Assembly: GCA_964635545.1 (NCBI GenBank)
Contig: CAZWOA010000002.1
Coordinates: 20,205 to 84,204 of the forward strand
From: JAGPIS01 sp964635545
GTDB taxonomy: Bacteria > Bacteroidota > Bacteroidia > Bacteroidales > Marinilabiliaceae
DNA: 64,000 nucleotides
Direction of reading: 5' to 3'
Below are positions 38,001-46,204 of the stretch, piece by piece (positions within the stretch are counted from its first letter, which is position 1; every line of letters begins with the position of its first letter). The notes under the pieces are model-generated. The model saw only the letters and a program-made list of their open reading frames with translations, was not told the DNA's origin and searched no databases. The translations under genes were made by a program, and so were the position numbers.

Positions 38001-39267
38001 ACAGGTTGTCGTTCATGTCTTCTTCTATGCAACTCACCGAGTTGTGGGTAAGTATTCCGCCTTCGGTGGTGTAATGGTAGAAGTTATTGCTGTTTCTCTC
38101 TTTCATGTTAAGGCCGCCCTCCACCGTTCCTATCCAAAGGTTACCCTTCACATCCTCGTAAATTGAGTTTACTGCATTGGCCGAAATACTGTTTTTATTA
38201 TGTGGTGAGTTGGTATAATTCTTTATTGGCAGATCCCTTTTTGTCATTCTATTGATGCCACCTGCCTCGGTGCCCACCCATAGTCCGTTTTTATCCGAAA
38301 GTAGGCAGTTTATAAAATCGCTAGATAGTGTTTGTGGGTCGATATATTGTGATACTCGGTCAAAATCATCGGTTGCCGGGTTGTAAATATTTAGTCCCCT
38401 CAAAGTGGCTACCACCAGGTCGTTGTCATTAGTCAGTGCAAGGTCGGTAACCATATGTTGCGATAGGGTTCTATGGTTGGTAGCTATGTGGGTGTAGTGT
38501 TTAAATGAATGACTCTCGGGATTATATCTGAAAAGTGCATTTTCGGTACCTATCCATATCTCATTATCTCTTTTGAGAATGGTAGATATAAACGAGTTTG
38601 TTTCGCCCAGTTCGGGTATTATTTCTACAATAGTGGATGTTATTGTGTTATCAGCCTCAGTTTTAAGTTTGCATATCGCACCGCTATTGCCTGTCCATAT
38701 TTCGTTATCTATTTCATTTATTGATGTGAAATTATCTGCTTTGCCATTGGTGCTTGCTATAGATGCTATATAACCATGTTGTGAGAATTCTATTCTGTAA
38801 GTTTTCTCAGCGCTAAGTAACCATATTGCTCCTTTGCTATCTTTAATAACTGATGTGAAGAATGTGTTTGAAGTAATATTCCATAGTTCCTTATTACCAG
38901 CCAATGGGGATGTATGCATTGTTGATATGTCAATTATATCCACTCCTCCGTTGGATATTACCCATAGACGATCGTAATTATCTTCCATAGATTTTCTTAC
39001 AAAATTGCTTTTTAGTGATAGCGGTGTGTTGTTAACATTGAGCCTTAGAAATTCATAGCCATCATAGCGCGATAGCCCTCCGCCCTGCATCGATATCCAT
39101 AGAAATCCTTTGCTATCCTTAAATATATCGTCGATAAAATTGCTTGGTAGGCCGTTTTCAATAGAAATTGAATTGAATATGTAGCTGGATGACACATTTT
39201 TCTCAGATGAGTACAGGGTATGCGTCGAAATTATAAGGATAGAAATGATTATAATTATCGTTCTCAT
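35020..39267 (-). CDS. Hybrid two-component system regulator of PUL2
   Basis: A 1415-residue hybrid regulator. Signal peptide (IIIISILIISTHTLYSS), a Reg_prop double propeller sensor (about 25-700; many WIGT motifs), Y_Y_Y domain (about 709-780), membrane helix (about 795-822), a long coiled coil rich in Lys, Gln and Glu (about 825-895), HisKA with His902 in THEFRTPLTL, HATPase (SNAIKYT, DTGKGVK, GTGIGLFL), receiver with Asp1208 in SDLMMPV and TKPF, and a C-terminal AraC helix-turn-helix (about 1310-1410). It is divergent from the GH43 gene at 39555; a direct-repeat site lies between them and again before the SusC operon. Probable ligand: arabino-oligosaccharides. Paralogous to the PUL1 regulator in layout but differs in the coiled coil. 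Confidence 0.93.
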   Translation of the reverse strand: MRTIIIIISILIISTHTLYSSEKNVSSSYIFNSISIENGLPSNFIDDIFKDSKGFLWISMQGGGLSRYDGYEFLRLNVNNTPLSLKSNFVRKSMEDNYDRLWVISNGGVDIIDISTMHTSPLAGNKELWNITSNTFFTSVIKDSKGAIWLLSAEKTYRIEFSQHGYIASIASTNGKADNFTSINEIDNEIWTGNSGAICKLKTEADNTITSTIVEIIPELGETNSFISTILKRDNEIWIGTENALFRYNPESHSFKHYTHIATNHRTLSQHMVTDLALTNDNDLVVATLRGLNIYNPATDDFDRVSQYIDPQTLSSDFINCLLSDKNGLWVGTEAGGINRMTKRDLPIKNYTNSPHNKNSISANAVNSIYEDVKGNLWIGTVEGGLNMKERNSNNFYHYTTEGGILTHNSVSCIEEDMNDNLWLGTWGGGINILSIKTLPAKLMQQITDDGLNYIGILKYDKINNGMWIGTNRDIFFYDIESKSLKHPISQTVTQNIAGSLGCMIDENDQLWIGTTKGLIIIDIAKFNRQQFTCDAKLLRLNSDKLNKQFLKNITCIYQSHDSSIWLGSNGYGICRLKRKGNSFASELFTDKEGIENSTILGILEDNSGVMWASSGMGIFSIDPATKNVASYTRRDGLVSNQFYWNASYKSTINNKMYFGSVGGLTELYGMPQKNDAADGKVVFTKLQIQNNTINHEKGNYIDKDIAYTNKVTLHQRDRSFAIEFSGLEYDKPGSVMYAHRLLGFDDDWITNDATRRFASYTNLRPGTYTLQVKSKGQSADWSTYISQMEIVIKPYFFRTTWFITLVILFTLASLVYFYNMKINSIKRQRKVLHKKVEERTIELKNQKKQLEKQAVELKNQNNKLFAQNEEILEQRKQLIVMSEKVKEAMADRISFFTNITHEFRTPLTLIVGPIERALKLTTNPKVAEQLHYVEKNSKNLLSLVNQLMDFRKVESDSITITMANENIINIIEDIILPFETFASERGITINTIFRVAQPYILTDKEAIRKMVTNLLSNAIKYTPNNGNISLYIGTLHDKKSTREQLSISVRDTGKGVKDEEIEHIFEQFYQSDNHERHISQSHTGTGIGLFLCKSITKLMNGTITAKNVKPNGMSFRILIPISRDLTHQPIPETVITETAHYITDAEEENTTEISKKEPTILVVEDNPDMRNYIASILSDYYNIAEAENGKEALEVLKAKHIDFIISDLMMPVMDGLELSKIVKSDISISHIPFLMLTAKTSVDAQLSGYRTGIDEYLTKPFNEELLLTRVKNIIDTRKLYQRKFSLNMSVEDLNVSKESNDDKFLRTLMDSIKKNYKNYDYEIKDLADTMGISASLLNKKMVALTGQTPGNFIRNYRLNIAYETIIQSPDDTYISEVAYEVGFNDPKYFTRCFTKQFGITPSALAKDKKPRPIM

Positions 39268-39417
39268 GGCATCAGTTAATTAACATTGGTAAAGTAATTA
39301 ATATTTTTTTTAAAAAAGGTTATTTATACACTTAATAATTTGATTTGTGCATTATTTTTAGTTTTGAGGTTAATTTTTTTAAATGTTTCTTTAATTTCCT
39401 TCTATTTTGTGGCTTAT

Positions 39418-39455
39418 TTATGATTTTGTCCACCATGTTTGGTTTATTGTCCACC
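39418..39455 (+). promoter_or_regulatory. Direct-repeat activator site 1 of PUL2
   Basis: TTATGATTTTGTCCACC at 39418-39434 holds the first TTGTCCACC (39426-39434); the second is at 39447-39455, 21 bp on. The second copy starts exactly 29 bp before the -7 box at 39476. The same arrangement recurs at 44303-44340. Likely bound by the AraC domain of the adjacent hybrid regulator. Confidence 0.72.
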
Positions 39456-39475
39456 TGTGAAGAGTACCTATTGTC

Positions 39476-39483
39476 TAATTTTG
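39476..39483 (+). promoter_or_regulatory. -7 promoter box of the GH43-GH51-GH43 operon
   Basis: TAATTTTG matches TAnnTTTG, 71 bp before the ATG at 39555. The rest of 39268-39554 is AT-rich and shows no gene. Confidence 0.6.
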
Positions 39484-39554
39484 TAAAAGCTCAATAGTCT
39501 ATTGTTGGGTTAAATAATGTATATTTTTTTTCTAATAAATTTTAATTAAGGCAT

Positions 39555-40529
39555 ATGAGGTTGATTTTTCCGATGGCATTGTTGCTTTTAATGACGGTTA
39601 ATATTAATGCTGCATTGCGCGATACCACATTCCGTGCTGAGGGTAACCCCGTTTTTACCCATAAATATACCGCCGATCCGGCTGCCCTTACCCACAACGG
39701 TAGGATTTATATCTATGCCGGACATGATGAATGTCCTCCACCGCACAATCACTATGATATACGCGATTGGTTGGTTTTCTCATCCGATGACATGGTTAAT
39801 TGGACCGAGCATGAAGTGCCGCTTCGTGCCTCCAATTTTAAATGGGCCAAAGGTGAAGCATGGGCATCACAGGTTATTGAGCGTAATGGTAAGTTTTATT
39901 GGTATGTTACTGTTGAGCATGGCACCATTCCCGGAAAATCAATCGGTGTGGCAGTATCCGACAGCCCCACGGGCCCGTTTCGCGATGCCAAGGGTTCGGC
40001 ACTGATAACCAACGATATGACTACCCAATACACCAATATTTTCTGGGATGATATCGACCCTACCGTTTGGATTGATGATGATGGTCAGGCATATATGTTC
40101 TGGGGAAATACTCAGTGCTACTACATCAAGTTGAAAGATAATATGATAGAGACTGAAGGTCCTATAGTGGCTGTTGATCTTCCCAACTTCACCGAGGCAC
40201 CATGGATACATAAACATAATGGTTGGTATTACCTTTCGTTTGCACAGTTTTTCCCCGAGAAGATTGGCTATGCAATGAGTCGTAGCATCACCGGCCCGTG
40301 GGAGTATAAAGGAATTCTTAATGAGATAGCAGGAAACTCAAATACAAACCATCAGGCTATAATCGAGTTCAAGGGTAACTGGTATTTTATATATCATAAC
40401 GGAGCCGTGCAACCTCATGGAGGCAGTTTCCGCCGTTCCGTGTGTATCGATCGTCTTTATTACAACGACGATAACACAATTAAAAGAATTATAATGACAT
40501 CCGAAGGAGTTTCAAAAACAGATAATTAA
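39555..40529 (+). CDS. GH43 arabinosidase-type glycosidase
   Basis: A 324-residue single-domain five-bladed propeller with a signal peptide (VNINAALRD), so periplasmic. GH43 catalytic triad: base Asp41 in TADPAAL, pKa-modulating Asp168 in DIDPTVW, acid Glu214 in FTEAPWI. No accessory domain. The family contains alpha-L-arabinofuranosidases, beta-xylosidases and arabinanases; the arabinan context supports an exo-arabinofuranosidase. Subfamily not assigned. First gene of an operon with GH51 (17-bp gap) and a second GH43 (19-bp gap). Confidence 0.88.
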   Translation: MRLIFPMALLLLMTVNINAALRDTTFRAEGNPVFTHKYTADPAALTHNGRIYIYAGHDECPPPHNHYDIRDWLVFSSDDMVNWTEHEVPLRASNFKWAKGEAWASQVIERNGKFYWYVTVEHGTIPGKSIGVAVSDSPTGPFRDAKGSALITNDMTTQYTNIFWDDIDPTVWIDDDGQAYMFWGNTQCYYIKLKDNMIETEGPIVAVDLPNFTEAPWIHKHNGWYYLSFAQFFPEKIGYAMSRSITGPWEYKGILNEIAGNSNTNHQAIIEFKGNWYFIYHNGAVQPHGGSFRRSVCIDRLYYNDDNTIKRIIMTSEGVSKTDN

Positions 40530-40546
40530 TATAAAATATAGATACG

Positions 40547-42094
40547 ATGATTAAGAAATTATTACTTGGCTGTTTGGCTATTGTTGCCGGCAGTACGCTG
40601 TTTGCCCAGCAGAAAGCCGATGTTGTGGTGGAAACTCAAAAGGGTGAGTATCAGATTAGTAAGCATGTTTATGGCCATTTCTCTGAGCACCTTGGACGTT
40701 GCATTTACGGCGGACTCTGGGTGGGCGAGGATTCACATCTCCCCAATGTGGGCGGTGTGCGCAAAGATATTATAGATGCGCTGAAGCATATACACATTCC
40801 TAACCTGCGCTGGCCGGGTGGCTGCTTTGCCGATGAGTATCACTGGATGGATGGTATTGGCGATAGAGCCGAACGTCCCAAAATGGTGAATACCCACTGG
40901 GGAGGCGTTGTGGAGGATAACAGTTTTGGAACTCACGAGTTTCTTAATCTGTGCGAAGCGTTGGAAACTGAGCCATATATCTGCGGAAATGTGGGCAGTG
41001 GTACTGTAGAGGAGATGTCGAAATGGGTGGAGTATATGACTTTCGACGGCGAGAGCCCAATGGCAAATCTGAGAAAGAAAAACGGTCGTGACAAGGCTTG
41101 GAATGTGTCATTCTGGGGCGTGGGTAACGAAAACTGGGGTTGTGGCGGTAATATGACTGCCGAAGCTTATGCCCAGCACTACCGCCGTTATGCTACATAT
41201 TGCCGTAACTATGGGGCGAACCAGCTTTATAAAGTGGCCGGTGGTCCTAATGTGGATGATTATCACTGGATGGAAGTGATGATGCGCGATATACCCCATC
41301 ACCTTATGAGAGGTGTGTCGGTGCATAACTACACTTTCACCTATAGCTGGGAGAATAAGGGCGATGCTACAGGTTTTACCGAAGAGCAGTATTTCTCGCT
41401 TCTCGAGCATGGTATGAAAATGGATGAGATAGTTACCAACCATGCTGCTATCATGGATAAGTACGATCCGCAGAAAAAAATTGCAATGATTGTTGATGAG
41501 TGGGGCGCATGGTATAATGTGGAGCCAGGCACAAATCCCGGTTTCCTGTATCAGCAAAACACTCTTAGGGATGCACTTCTTGCAGGTACAATACTTAATA
41601 TTTTCCATAAACATAGCGATAGGGTTAAAGTTGCCAATATTGCCCAACTTGTGAATGTGCTTCAGTCACTGTTCCTTACCGAGGGCGATAAGATGCTGCT
41701 AACACCTACCTATCATGTGTTCGATATGTATAAGGTGCATATGGATGCAACAATGTTGCCCATCGAGGTTATTAGTCCCAACTACAGCCAGCTTGGCCGT
41801 TCCATAAAATCTGTGTCGGCATCGGCATCGAAGGATGCAAACGGTAAGGTGCATGTGTCATTTGTTAATATCGACCCCAAGCAATCGGTAGAGATAACAT
41901 GTACTCTTAGAGATTTTGCCAATGCTAAGTTTGTGAGCGGCAACATCATCTCAGGAAAAAATATCGATTCGCATAATACTTTTAGTGATGCTAATCAGGT
42001 GGTGTTGAAGGACTTTAAAGATGCAAGCATTAAAAAAGGTGTGCTTACCATTAAAGTGCCTGCTAAATCGCTTGTAACTGTGGAACTTAACTGA
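40547..42094 (+). CDS. GH51 alpha-L-arabinofuranosidase (short form)
   Basis: A 515-residue protein with a signal peptide (GSTLFAQQK), so exported, and a plain GH51 core without the CBM insert seen in its two paralogues here. Motifs: FSEHLGRCIYGG near the N-terminus, LRWPGGCFADEY, acid/base Glu195 in GVGNENWG and nucleophile Glu318 in IVDEWGAWY, then the C-terminal beta domain ending in KSLVTVELN. It releases terminal arabinofuranose from arabino-oligosaccharides. The length and EWGAWY motif match characterised GH51 enzymes. Confidence 0.93.
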   Translation: MIKKLLLGCLAIVAGSTLFAQQKADVVVETQKGEYQISKHVYGHFSEHLGRCIYGGLWVGEDSHLPNVGGVRKDIIDALKHIHIPNLRWPGGCFADEYHWMDGIGDRAERPKMVNTHWGGVVEDNSFGTHEFLNLCEALETEPYICGNVGSGTVEEMSKWVEYMTFDGESPMANLRKKNGRDKAWNVSFWGVGNENWGCGGNMTAEAYAQHYRRYATYCRNYGANQLYKVAGGPNVDDYHWMEVMMRDIPHHLMRGVSVHNYTFTYSWENKGDATGFTEEQYFSLLEHGMKMDEIVTNHAAIMDKYDPQKKIAMIVDEWGAWYNVEPGTNPGFLYQQNTLRDALLAGTILNIFHKHSDRVKVANIAQLVNVLQSLFLTEGDKMLLTPTYHVFDMYKVHMDATMLPIEVISPNYSQLGRSIKSVSASASKDANGKVHVSFVNIDPKQSVEITCTLRDFANAKFVSGNIISGKNIDSHNTFSDANQVVLKDFKDASIKKGVLTIKVPAKSLVTVELN

Positions 42095-42113
42095 TTTTGA
42101 CGGGTAGTAATTT

Positions 42114-43607
42114 ATGAAAAAAAGAAGTTTTATAGGCGTTTTTGGTGCGTTGTGCACTTTGTTGGTGCTATCGTGCACCAGCAAGCCATCGTTGCCCTCG
42201 GATAGATCAAATCCTTGGGCCGACGACTACTCGTCGATATCGGGCATGGAGAATTATAAACAGTGGGGCACCTATAACGTGCACGACCCATCGTGCCTGC
42301 TAATAGGCGATACTTATTATATGTACTCTACCGATGCCATTTTTGCCGAGGATAGCGCAGTTATTAAAGATAATAACCTTCCCTTCGGATATATCCAGAT
42401 TCGCACATCTAAGGATTTGGTTAACTGGGAGTTTGCCGGATGGGTATTTGATAAAATACCTGCCGAAGCAATGAACTGGGTGCATGAGCAGAGTGGAGGA
42501 GTAGGTGCCAATAATGTGTGGGCTCCATATATTGTTGAGTATAATTGTAAATATCGTCTCTATTATAGTGTGTCCGCATTTGCAAAACAGACTTCATATA
42601 TTGGTATGGCTGAGGCTGATAGGCCTGAAGGCCCTTGGGAATTAAAGGGCTGCGTGGTGAAAACTACTACCGGCGACACTATGAATGCTATCGACCCCAG
42701 CATTGTTACCAATCCTGAAAATGGCGAGCAGTGGATGCATTACGGATCATATTTTGGAGGTCTTCATTGCGTGCAGCTTAACCCCGAGACGGGCTTAACA
42801 CTTCACGAAGGCGACCAGGGACATCTTATTGCACGTCGTTTTGATGGCAAAAAGAATAATATTGAGGCTCCCGAGATAATGTATAACCCCGATTTGAAAC
42901 AATATTTCCTTTTTGTTTCTTACGACCCGCTTCTCACCACCTATAATGTGCGTGTGGGACGCTCTGATAAACCTGATGGGCCGTTTTTTGACATGTTTGG
43001 TAATGATATGAGTAATGAGGAGGATAATTTGCCTATTCTTACCTATCCATACCAGTTTGCCAATCATCCCGGATGGGCCGGAACAGGCCACTGCTGTGTG
43101 TTTAAAGATGCAAATGGTGATTATTTGATGGCTCACCAGGGGCGCCTTCGTCCCGAAAACCATTTGATGGCGCTTCATGTGCGTCAAATATTCTGGACTG
43201 CCGACGGATGGCCGGTGGTGTCGCCCGAGCGATATATGGGTGATGCACCGCATAATTTTGTAGCAGCCGATATTGTTGGTAATTGGGAGTTTATTAAGAT
43301 TGAGGGTAATGTTCCTTCCCGCGGATTGGAAGCCGGCCAGGTGCTGTGGGGCGAAAATAGGCTGAAACAGGATGAAGAGTTCTCATCTGCATTTTTCACT
43401 CTTACTGATAACTCGTCTGTTGATGGCGTATTGCGTGGCAAATATGTGTTGAATAATGGCAATGTGCTTCAATTTACCCTTATGGATGGGTCGGAGGTGG
43501 ATGTACAACTGTTTGTTGGCCAGGATTGGGAGAACCAGTCGAAAACCATACTTTTTACGGGTCTTACCGCCGATGGTTACTCTTTGTGGGGCAAGAAAAT
43601 TAAATAA
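42114..43607 (+). CDS. GH43 endo-alpha-1,5-L-arabinanase-like lipoprotein
   Basis: A 497-residue lipoprotein (LLVLSCTSKPS; no acidic export signal). GH43 triad: Asp58 in NVHDPS, Asp194 in NAIDPSI, Glu251 in IEAPEI. The NVHDPS/NAIDPS pair and the HQGRLRPENH region match endo-arabinanases of subfamilies 4/5. Residues about 385-497 form a C-terminal beta domain (VGNWEFIKIEGN ... YSLWGKKIK) also found in its paralogue at 51321. Cuts internal alpha-1,5 bonds of arabinan. Possibly periplasmic and acting on imported oligomers, in contrast to the surface paralogue. Confidence 0.88.
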   Translation: MKKRSFIGVFGALCTLLVLSCTSKPSLPSDRSNPWADDYSSISGMENYKQWGTYNVHDPSCLLIGDTYYMYSTDAIFAEDSAVIKDNNLPFGYIQIRTSKDLVNWEFAGWVFDKIPAEAMNWVHEQSGGVGANNVWAPYIVEYNCKYRLYYSVSAFAKQTSYIGMAEADRPEGPWELKGCVVKTTTGDTMNAIDPSIVTNPENGEQWMHYGSYFGGLHCVQLNPETGLTLHEGDQGHLIARRFDGKKNNIEAPEIMYNPDLKQYFLFVSYDPLLTTYNVRVGRSDKPDGPFFDMFGNDMSNEEDNLPILTYPYQFANHPGWAGTGHCCVFKDANGDYLMAHQGRLRPENHLMALHVRQIFWTADGWPVVSPERYMGDAPHNFVAADIVGNWEFIKIEGNVPSRGLEAGQVLWGENRLKQDEEFSSAFFTLTDNSSVDGVLRGKYVLNNGNVLQFTLMDGSEVDVQLFVGQDWENQSKTILFTGLTADGYSLWGKKIK

Positions 43608-43629
43608 AACAATCAAATCTATGTTTCTG

Positions 43630-43660
43630 AAAAATGCCTGTTTATCGGGCATTTTTCTTT
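43630..43660 (+). terminator. Terminator after the GH43 endo-arabinanase gene
   Basis: AAAAATGCC at 43630-43638 pairs with GGCATTTTT at 43648-43656, followed by more T residues. Confidence 0.78.
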
Positions 43661-43728
43661 TATTTATGTTGTGCTGTAAATCGATATGTAAGGTCAAATC
43701 TGCATAATCTTAGGGTATAGACTGGAAT

Positions 43729-43828
43729 NNNNNNNNNNNNNNNNNNNNNNNNNNNNNNNNNNNNNNNNNNNNNNNNNNNNNNNNNNNNNNNNNNNNNNNN
43801 NNNNNNNNNNNNNNNNNNNNNNNNNNNN
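43729..43828. other. Assembly gap (100 N) in the intergenic region
   Basis: A placeholder run between the terminator and a block of short palindromes. Unlike the gap at 34472, no flanking duplication is visible, so an unknown length is missing. Confidence 0.95.
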
Positions 43829-43875
43829 TAATGTGTTTACTTTAAATGAAAAAGTTTATTGTATTCTATTTTGTG

Positions 43876-44096
43876 CTGCCACTCCGGGCAGTAGAATAGG
43901 GCGGTCTATTCCGCGGGCTTTCGCCCACGGTTATTCAAATACGGCTCTCCGATCCGATGTGCGTTACTTGCGTATGCCTGACTTGATTTCCTTAATGGTT
44001 TAATTAACTACGCAATCCTGCTAAAACGTGACAGGTTCGGTAGATAATATCTCCCTGTAATATCGAAGTACCTGTCCCGTCTATACGGGATATCGC
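43876..44096. repeat. REP-like cluster of short hairpins
   Basis: Three adjacent hairpins follow the gap: CTGCC/GGCAG (43876-43891), GAATAG/CTATTC (43894-43911) and CGGGC/GCCCACG around TTTC (43911-43930). A fourth, TCCCGT/ACGGGA, lies near 44076-44092. This GC-richer patch stands out from its AT-rich surroundings and is like the repetitive extragenic palindromes of Bacteroidetes. No gene is seen in 43829-44463. Confidence 0.4.
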
Positions 44097-44302
44097 TTTC
44101 GTGTTTTTGGTGTTTTTTACTAATCCTTATATTCTTTTAATCCCTGTTTTGTTAAAAAATATAATTGATTTTTTCTTTTAGTTTTTTAATGTTTTGTGGT
44201 GGTTGATTAATTTTAAAAGTATCAAATTTAGCTAATTGTCTTGTAATATATTGATAATCAGTTATTAATTGTCTTTGTGGCATTTTATCTTTTTTTAGCA
44301 AA

Positions 44303-44340
44303 TTATGATTTTGTCCACCTCATATGCTTATTTGTCCACC
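44303..44340 (+). promoter_or_regulatory. Direct-repeat activator site 2 of PUL2
   Basis: TTATGATTTTGTCCACC at 44303-44319 is identical to site 1. The TTGTCCACC copies at 44311-44319 and 44332-44340 are again 21 bp apart, and the second starts 29 bp before the -7 box. Same regulator inferred. Confidence 0.75.
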
Positions 44341-44360
44341 TCTAAAAGTAAACAAGAGGT

Positions 44361-44368
44361 TAATTTTG
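44361..44368 (+). promoter_or_regulatory. -7 promoter box of the SGBP-SusC-SusD operon of PUL2
   Basis: TAATTTTG, identical to the -7 box at 39476 and in the same register to the repeat. About 90 nt of leader precede the ATG at 44464. Confidence 0.62.
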
Positions 44369-44463
44369 CATCAATATGTTAATGGTCTCTTGCAGGTGAT
44401 ATTTATTTGTTAGGAGTCATCAGACTAAAACTATAAAAAGTGTATTCTATAAAAATTATCTCT

Positions 44464-46179
44464 ATGAAAACAACTAAACTAATTCGGTACGTTTTATTTG
44501 CCGCCGTTTTTGCAGCATTTAGCTTAGTTGGATGTGAGAAACTGGATCCTTACTCCATTGATGCTCCATCCGACCTGCAAAGCAAAATCGATTCGATTGC
44601 CAATTCGAAAGGGCCGGTAAATTCGGGCGACACTACCTACATCAATATTAATACTATGATGATAGGTGAAGATGATAACAGCTCGGGCTGGTGGAGTGCC
44701 TTCTCCGATTATTTTACAATTCCTACCAATAAGTTGCTTCACCTGGAGTTTATTAACCACACAACCGGTGCCAACAACTGGAATAACTGGAACCTTGCAG
44801 TAACTAATGAGGTGGCCGACAGGGATGGTGATGGCTATAAAGAGTATTTCGTGCTTCGTTCCGACTCTTATGGATGGGGTGGCACAATGGCTGCTGAAGG
44901 ATATCCTTTTGACTTGAAGATGGTTAAAAATAATTATCCTCAAAATAGTAATAATGAGGTTGATTGGGATGCTTTCCGTGCCAATATGATTGGTGCTAAT
45001 GTCACAATAGAGGTTGATCACTCAGCAACAGGTAGTGTTTTTGTTACTTCAACAGCAGTAGGTGACAATGGTGTAGAGATGGTGCAAACCTATCAGCAAC
45101 CCGTTTCGGTATCTGCCGATATTGTGGCGTTTTTAGTTGTCGATGGTAGTCATATTGAAATGAAAAATGCATATCTGATACCTTCAAAAGTTAAACAGCT
45201 TGAGGATTTTGATCCGGTTTCAATTACCGTTACAGGAACCCCGGCATTTGTTGAACTGGGTGATGATGATTACTGGGGTGATGGCGTTGCAACTATTACT
45301 TTTGCCGATGGCTCATCTGTAGTTGCTGATGTGGACGACCTATCATTTAATGTGGTTCCCGATATGAGCACTACAGGAAAGAAAACTGTTACTTTAGCGT
45401 ATGCCAAAACTAAATTGGGTGCATTCTGTAAAGCTATAATGGGTTATTACACTCTTGAAGTAACCAACTCTGTGGTGGATATTGCTGCTAATAATATTAA
45501 CTACTACTATTTTACTGACGGTAATATTACATTTAATCCAAGAGGTATTGTGGTAACTGCTACCTATTCTGATGGAACTACAGCAGTACTTGAGAAAAAC
45601 GCATATACACTATCTTATCCCGCAACTATTTCGTCAACAGCAGGTTCACAAGCTGTAACTGTTACCTACGAAAGCCCTGCACAGACGTTTACTGCCACAA
45701 GCACTGTAACTCTTGTGAAAGGTATTGCCCAGGTAGGTGCAAGTGATTTCTCTAGCGGTTGGTGGAGTATATTCTCCGAAAATTATGCCGTTGCATCGGG
45801 TTCAAGCAAGACAATAACAATGTATTGTTACTCCAATGAGGCTAATAACTGGCATAGCCCTCTGGTAATTCTACGTAAAGCTGATGCATCTGAAAATGCC
45901 GTAGTCCGCATGGATAACTTTGGATGGGGTGCAGGATATGACGGAATTGCAGTGCCTACATCTAACTGGAATTGGGATACCTTCAAATCGAATATACATG
46001 GATCGAAAATAGTGGTGACGGTTACTAATAATGGTGATAACACTGCCGATATTAACTACGATGTTACCTATGCCAATGGTGAGCAGCACTTCCAGAATTA
46101 TGCCGGTATAGCTGTTGATAGTGCCGATCTGTTCTGTGCACTTACTATAGAGGGAGCATACGTTGTAATTACTGAATAA
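44464..46179 (+). CDS. Surface glycan-binding lipoprotein of PUL2 with two similar binding modules
   Basis: The ATG at 44464 starts a lipoprotein signal (lipid Cys24 in FSLVGCEKLDP); an in-frame start at 44440 adds eight unlikely residues. The 571 residues hold two related beta-sandwich modules: about 60-215, with SSGWWSAFSDYF and NNWNNWNLAV, and about 435-571, with SSGWWSIFSENY and NNWHSPLVIL, both followed by a DSYGWG or DNFGWG segment. Between them lie Ig-like domains (about 218-430). The conserved Trp residues are good sugar-stacking candidates. No catalytic motif. Its position before SusC in an arabinan PUL marks it as the surface glycan-binding protein. Confidence 0.78.
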   Translation: MKTTKLIRYVLFAAVFAAFSLVGCEKLDPYSIDAPSDLQSKIDSIANSKGPVNSGDTTYININTMMIGEDDNSSGWWSAFSDYFTIPTNKLLHLEFINHTTGANNWNNWNLAVTNEVADRDGDGYKEYFVLRSDSYGWGGTMAAEGYPFDLKMVKNNYPQNSNNEVDWDAFRANMIGANVTIEVDHSATGSVFVTSTAVGDNGVEMVQTYQQPVSVSADIVAFLVVDGSHIEMKNAYLIPSKVKQLEDFDPVSITVTGTPAFVELGDDDYWGDGVATITFADGSSVVADVDDLSFNVVPDMSTTGKKTVTLAYAKTKLGAFCKAIMGYYTLEVTNSVVDIAANNINYYYFTDGNITFNPRGIVVTATYSDGTTAVLEKNAYTLSYPATISSTAGSQAVTVTYESPAQTFTATSTVTLVKGIAQVGASDFSSGWWSIFSENYAVASGSSKTITMYCYSNEANNWHSPLVILRKADASENAVVRMDNFGWGAGYDGIAVPTSNWNWDTFKSNIHGSKIVVTVTNNGDNTADINYDVTYANGEQHFQNYAGIAVDSADLFCALTIEGAYVVITE

Positions 46180-46204
46180 TCATTAAGATAAAAATATTTA
46201 AACT

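Noticed and set aside
39319..39345. TATACACTTAATAA as a third AraR site
   Set aside because: Only one half resembles the operator arm; the left arm AATAAGT is missing.
43829..44463. A structured RNA or group II intron piece
   Set aside because: The hairpins are short and simple; no conserved intron domain or reverse transcriptase is visible.
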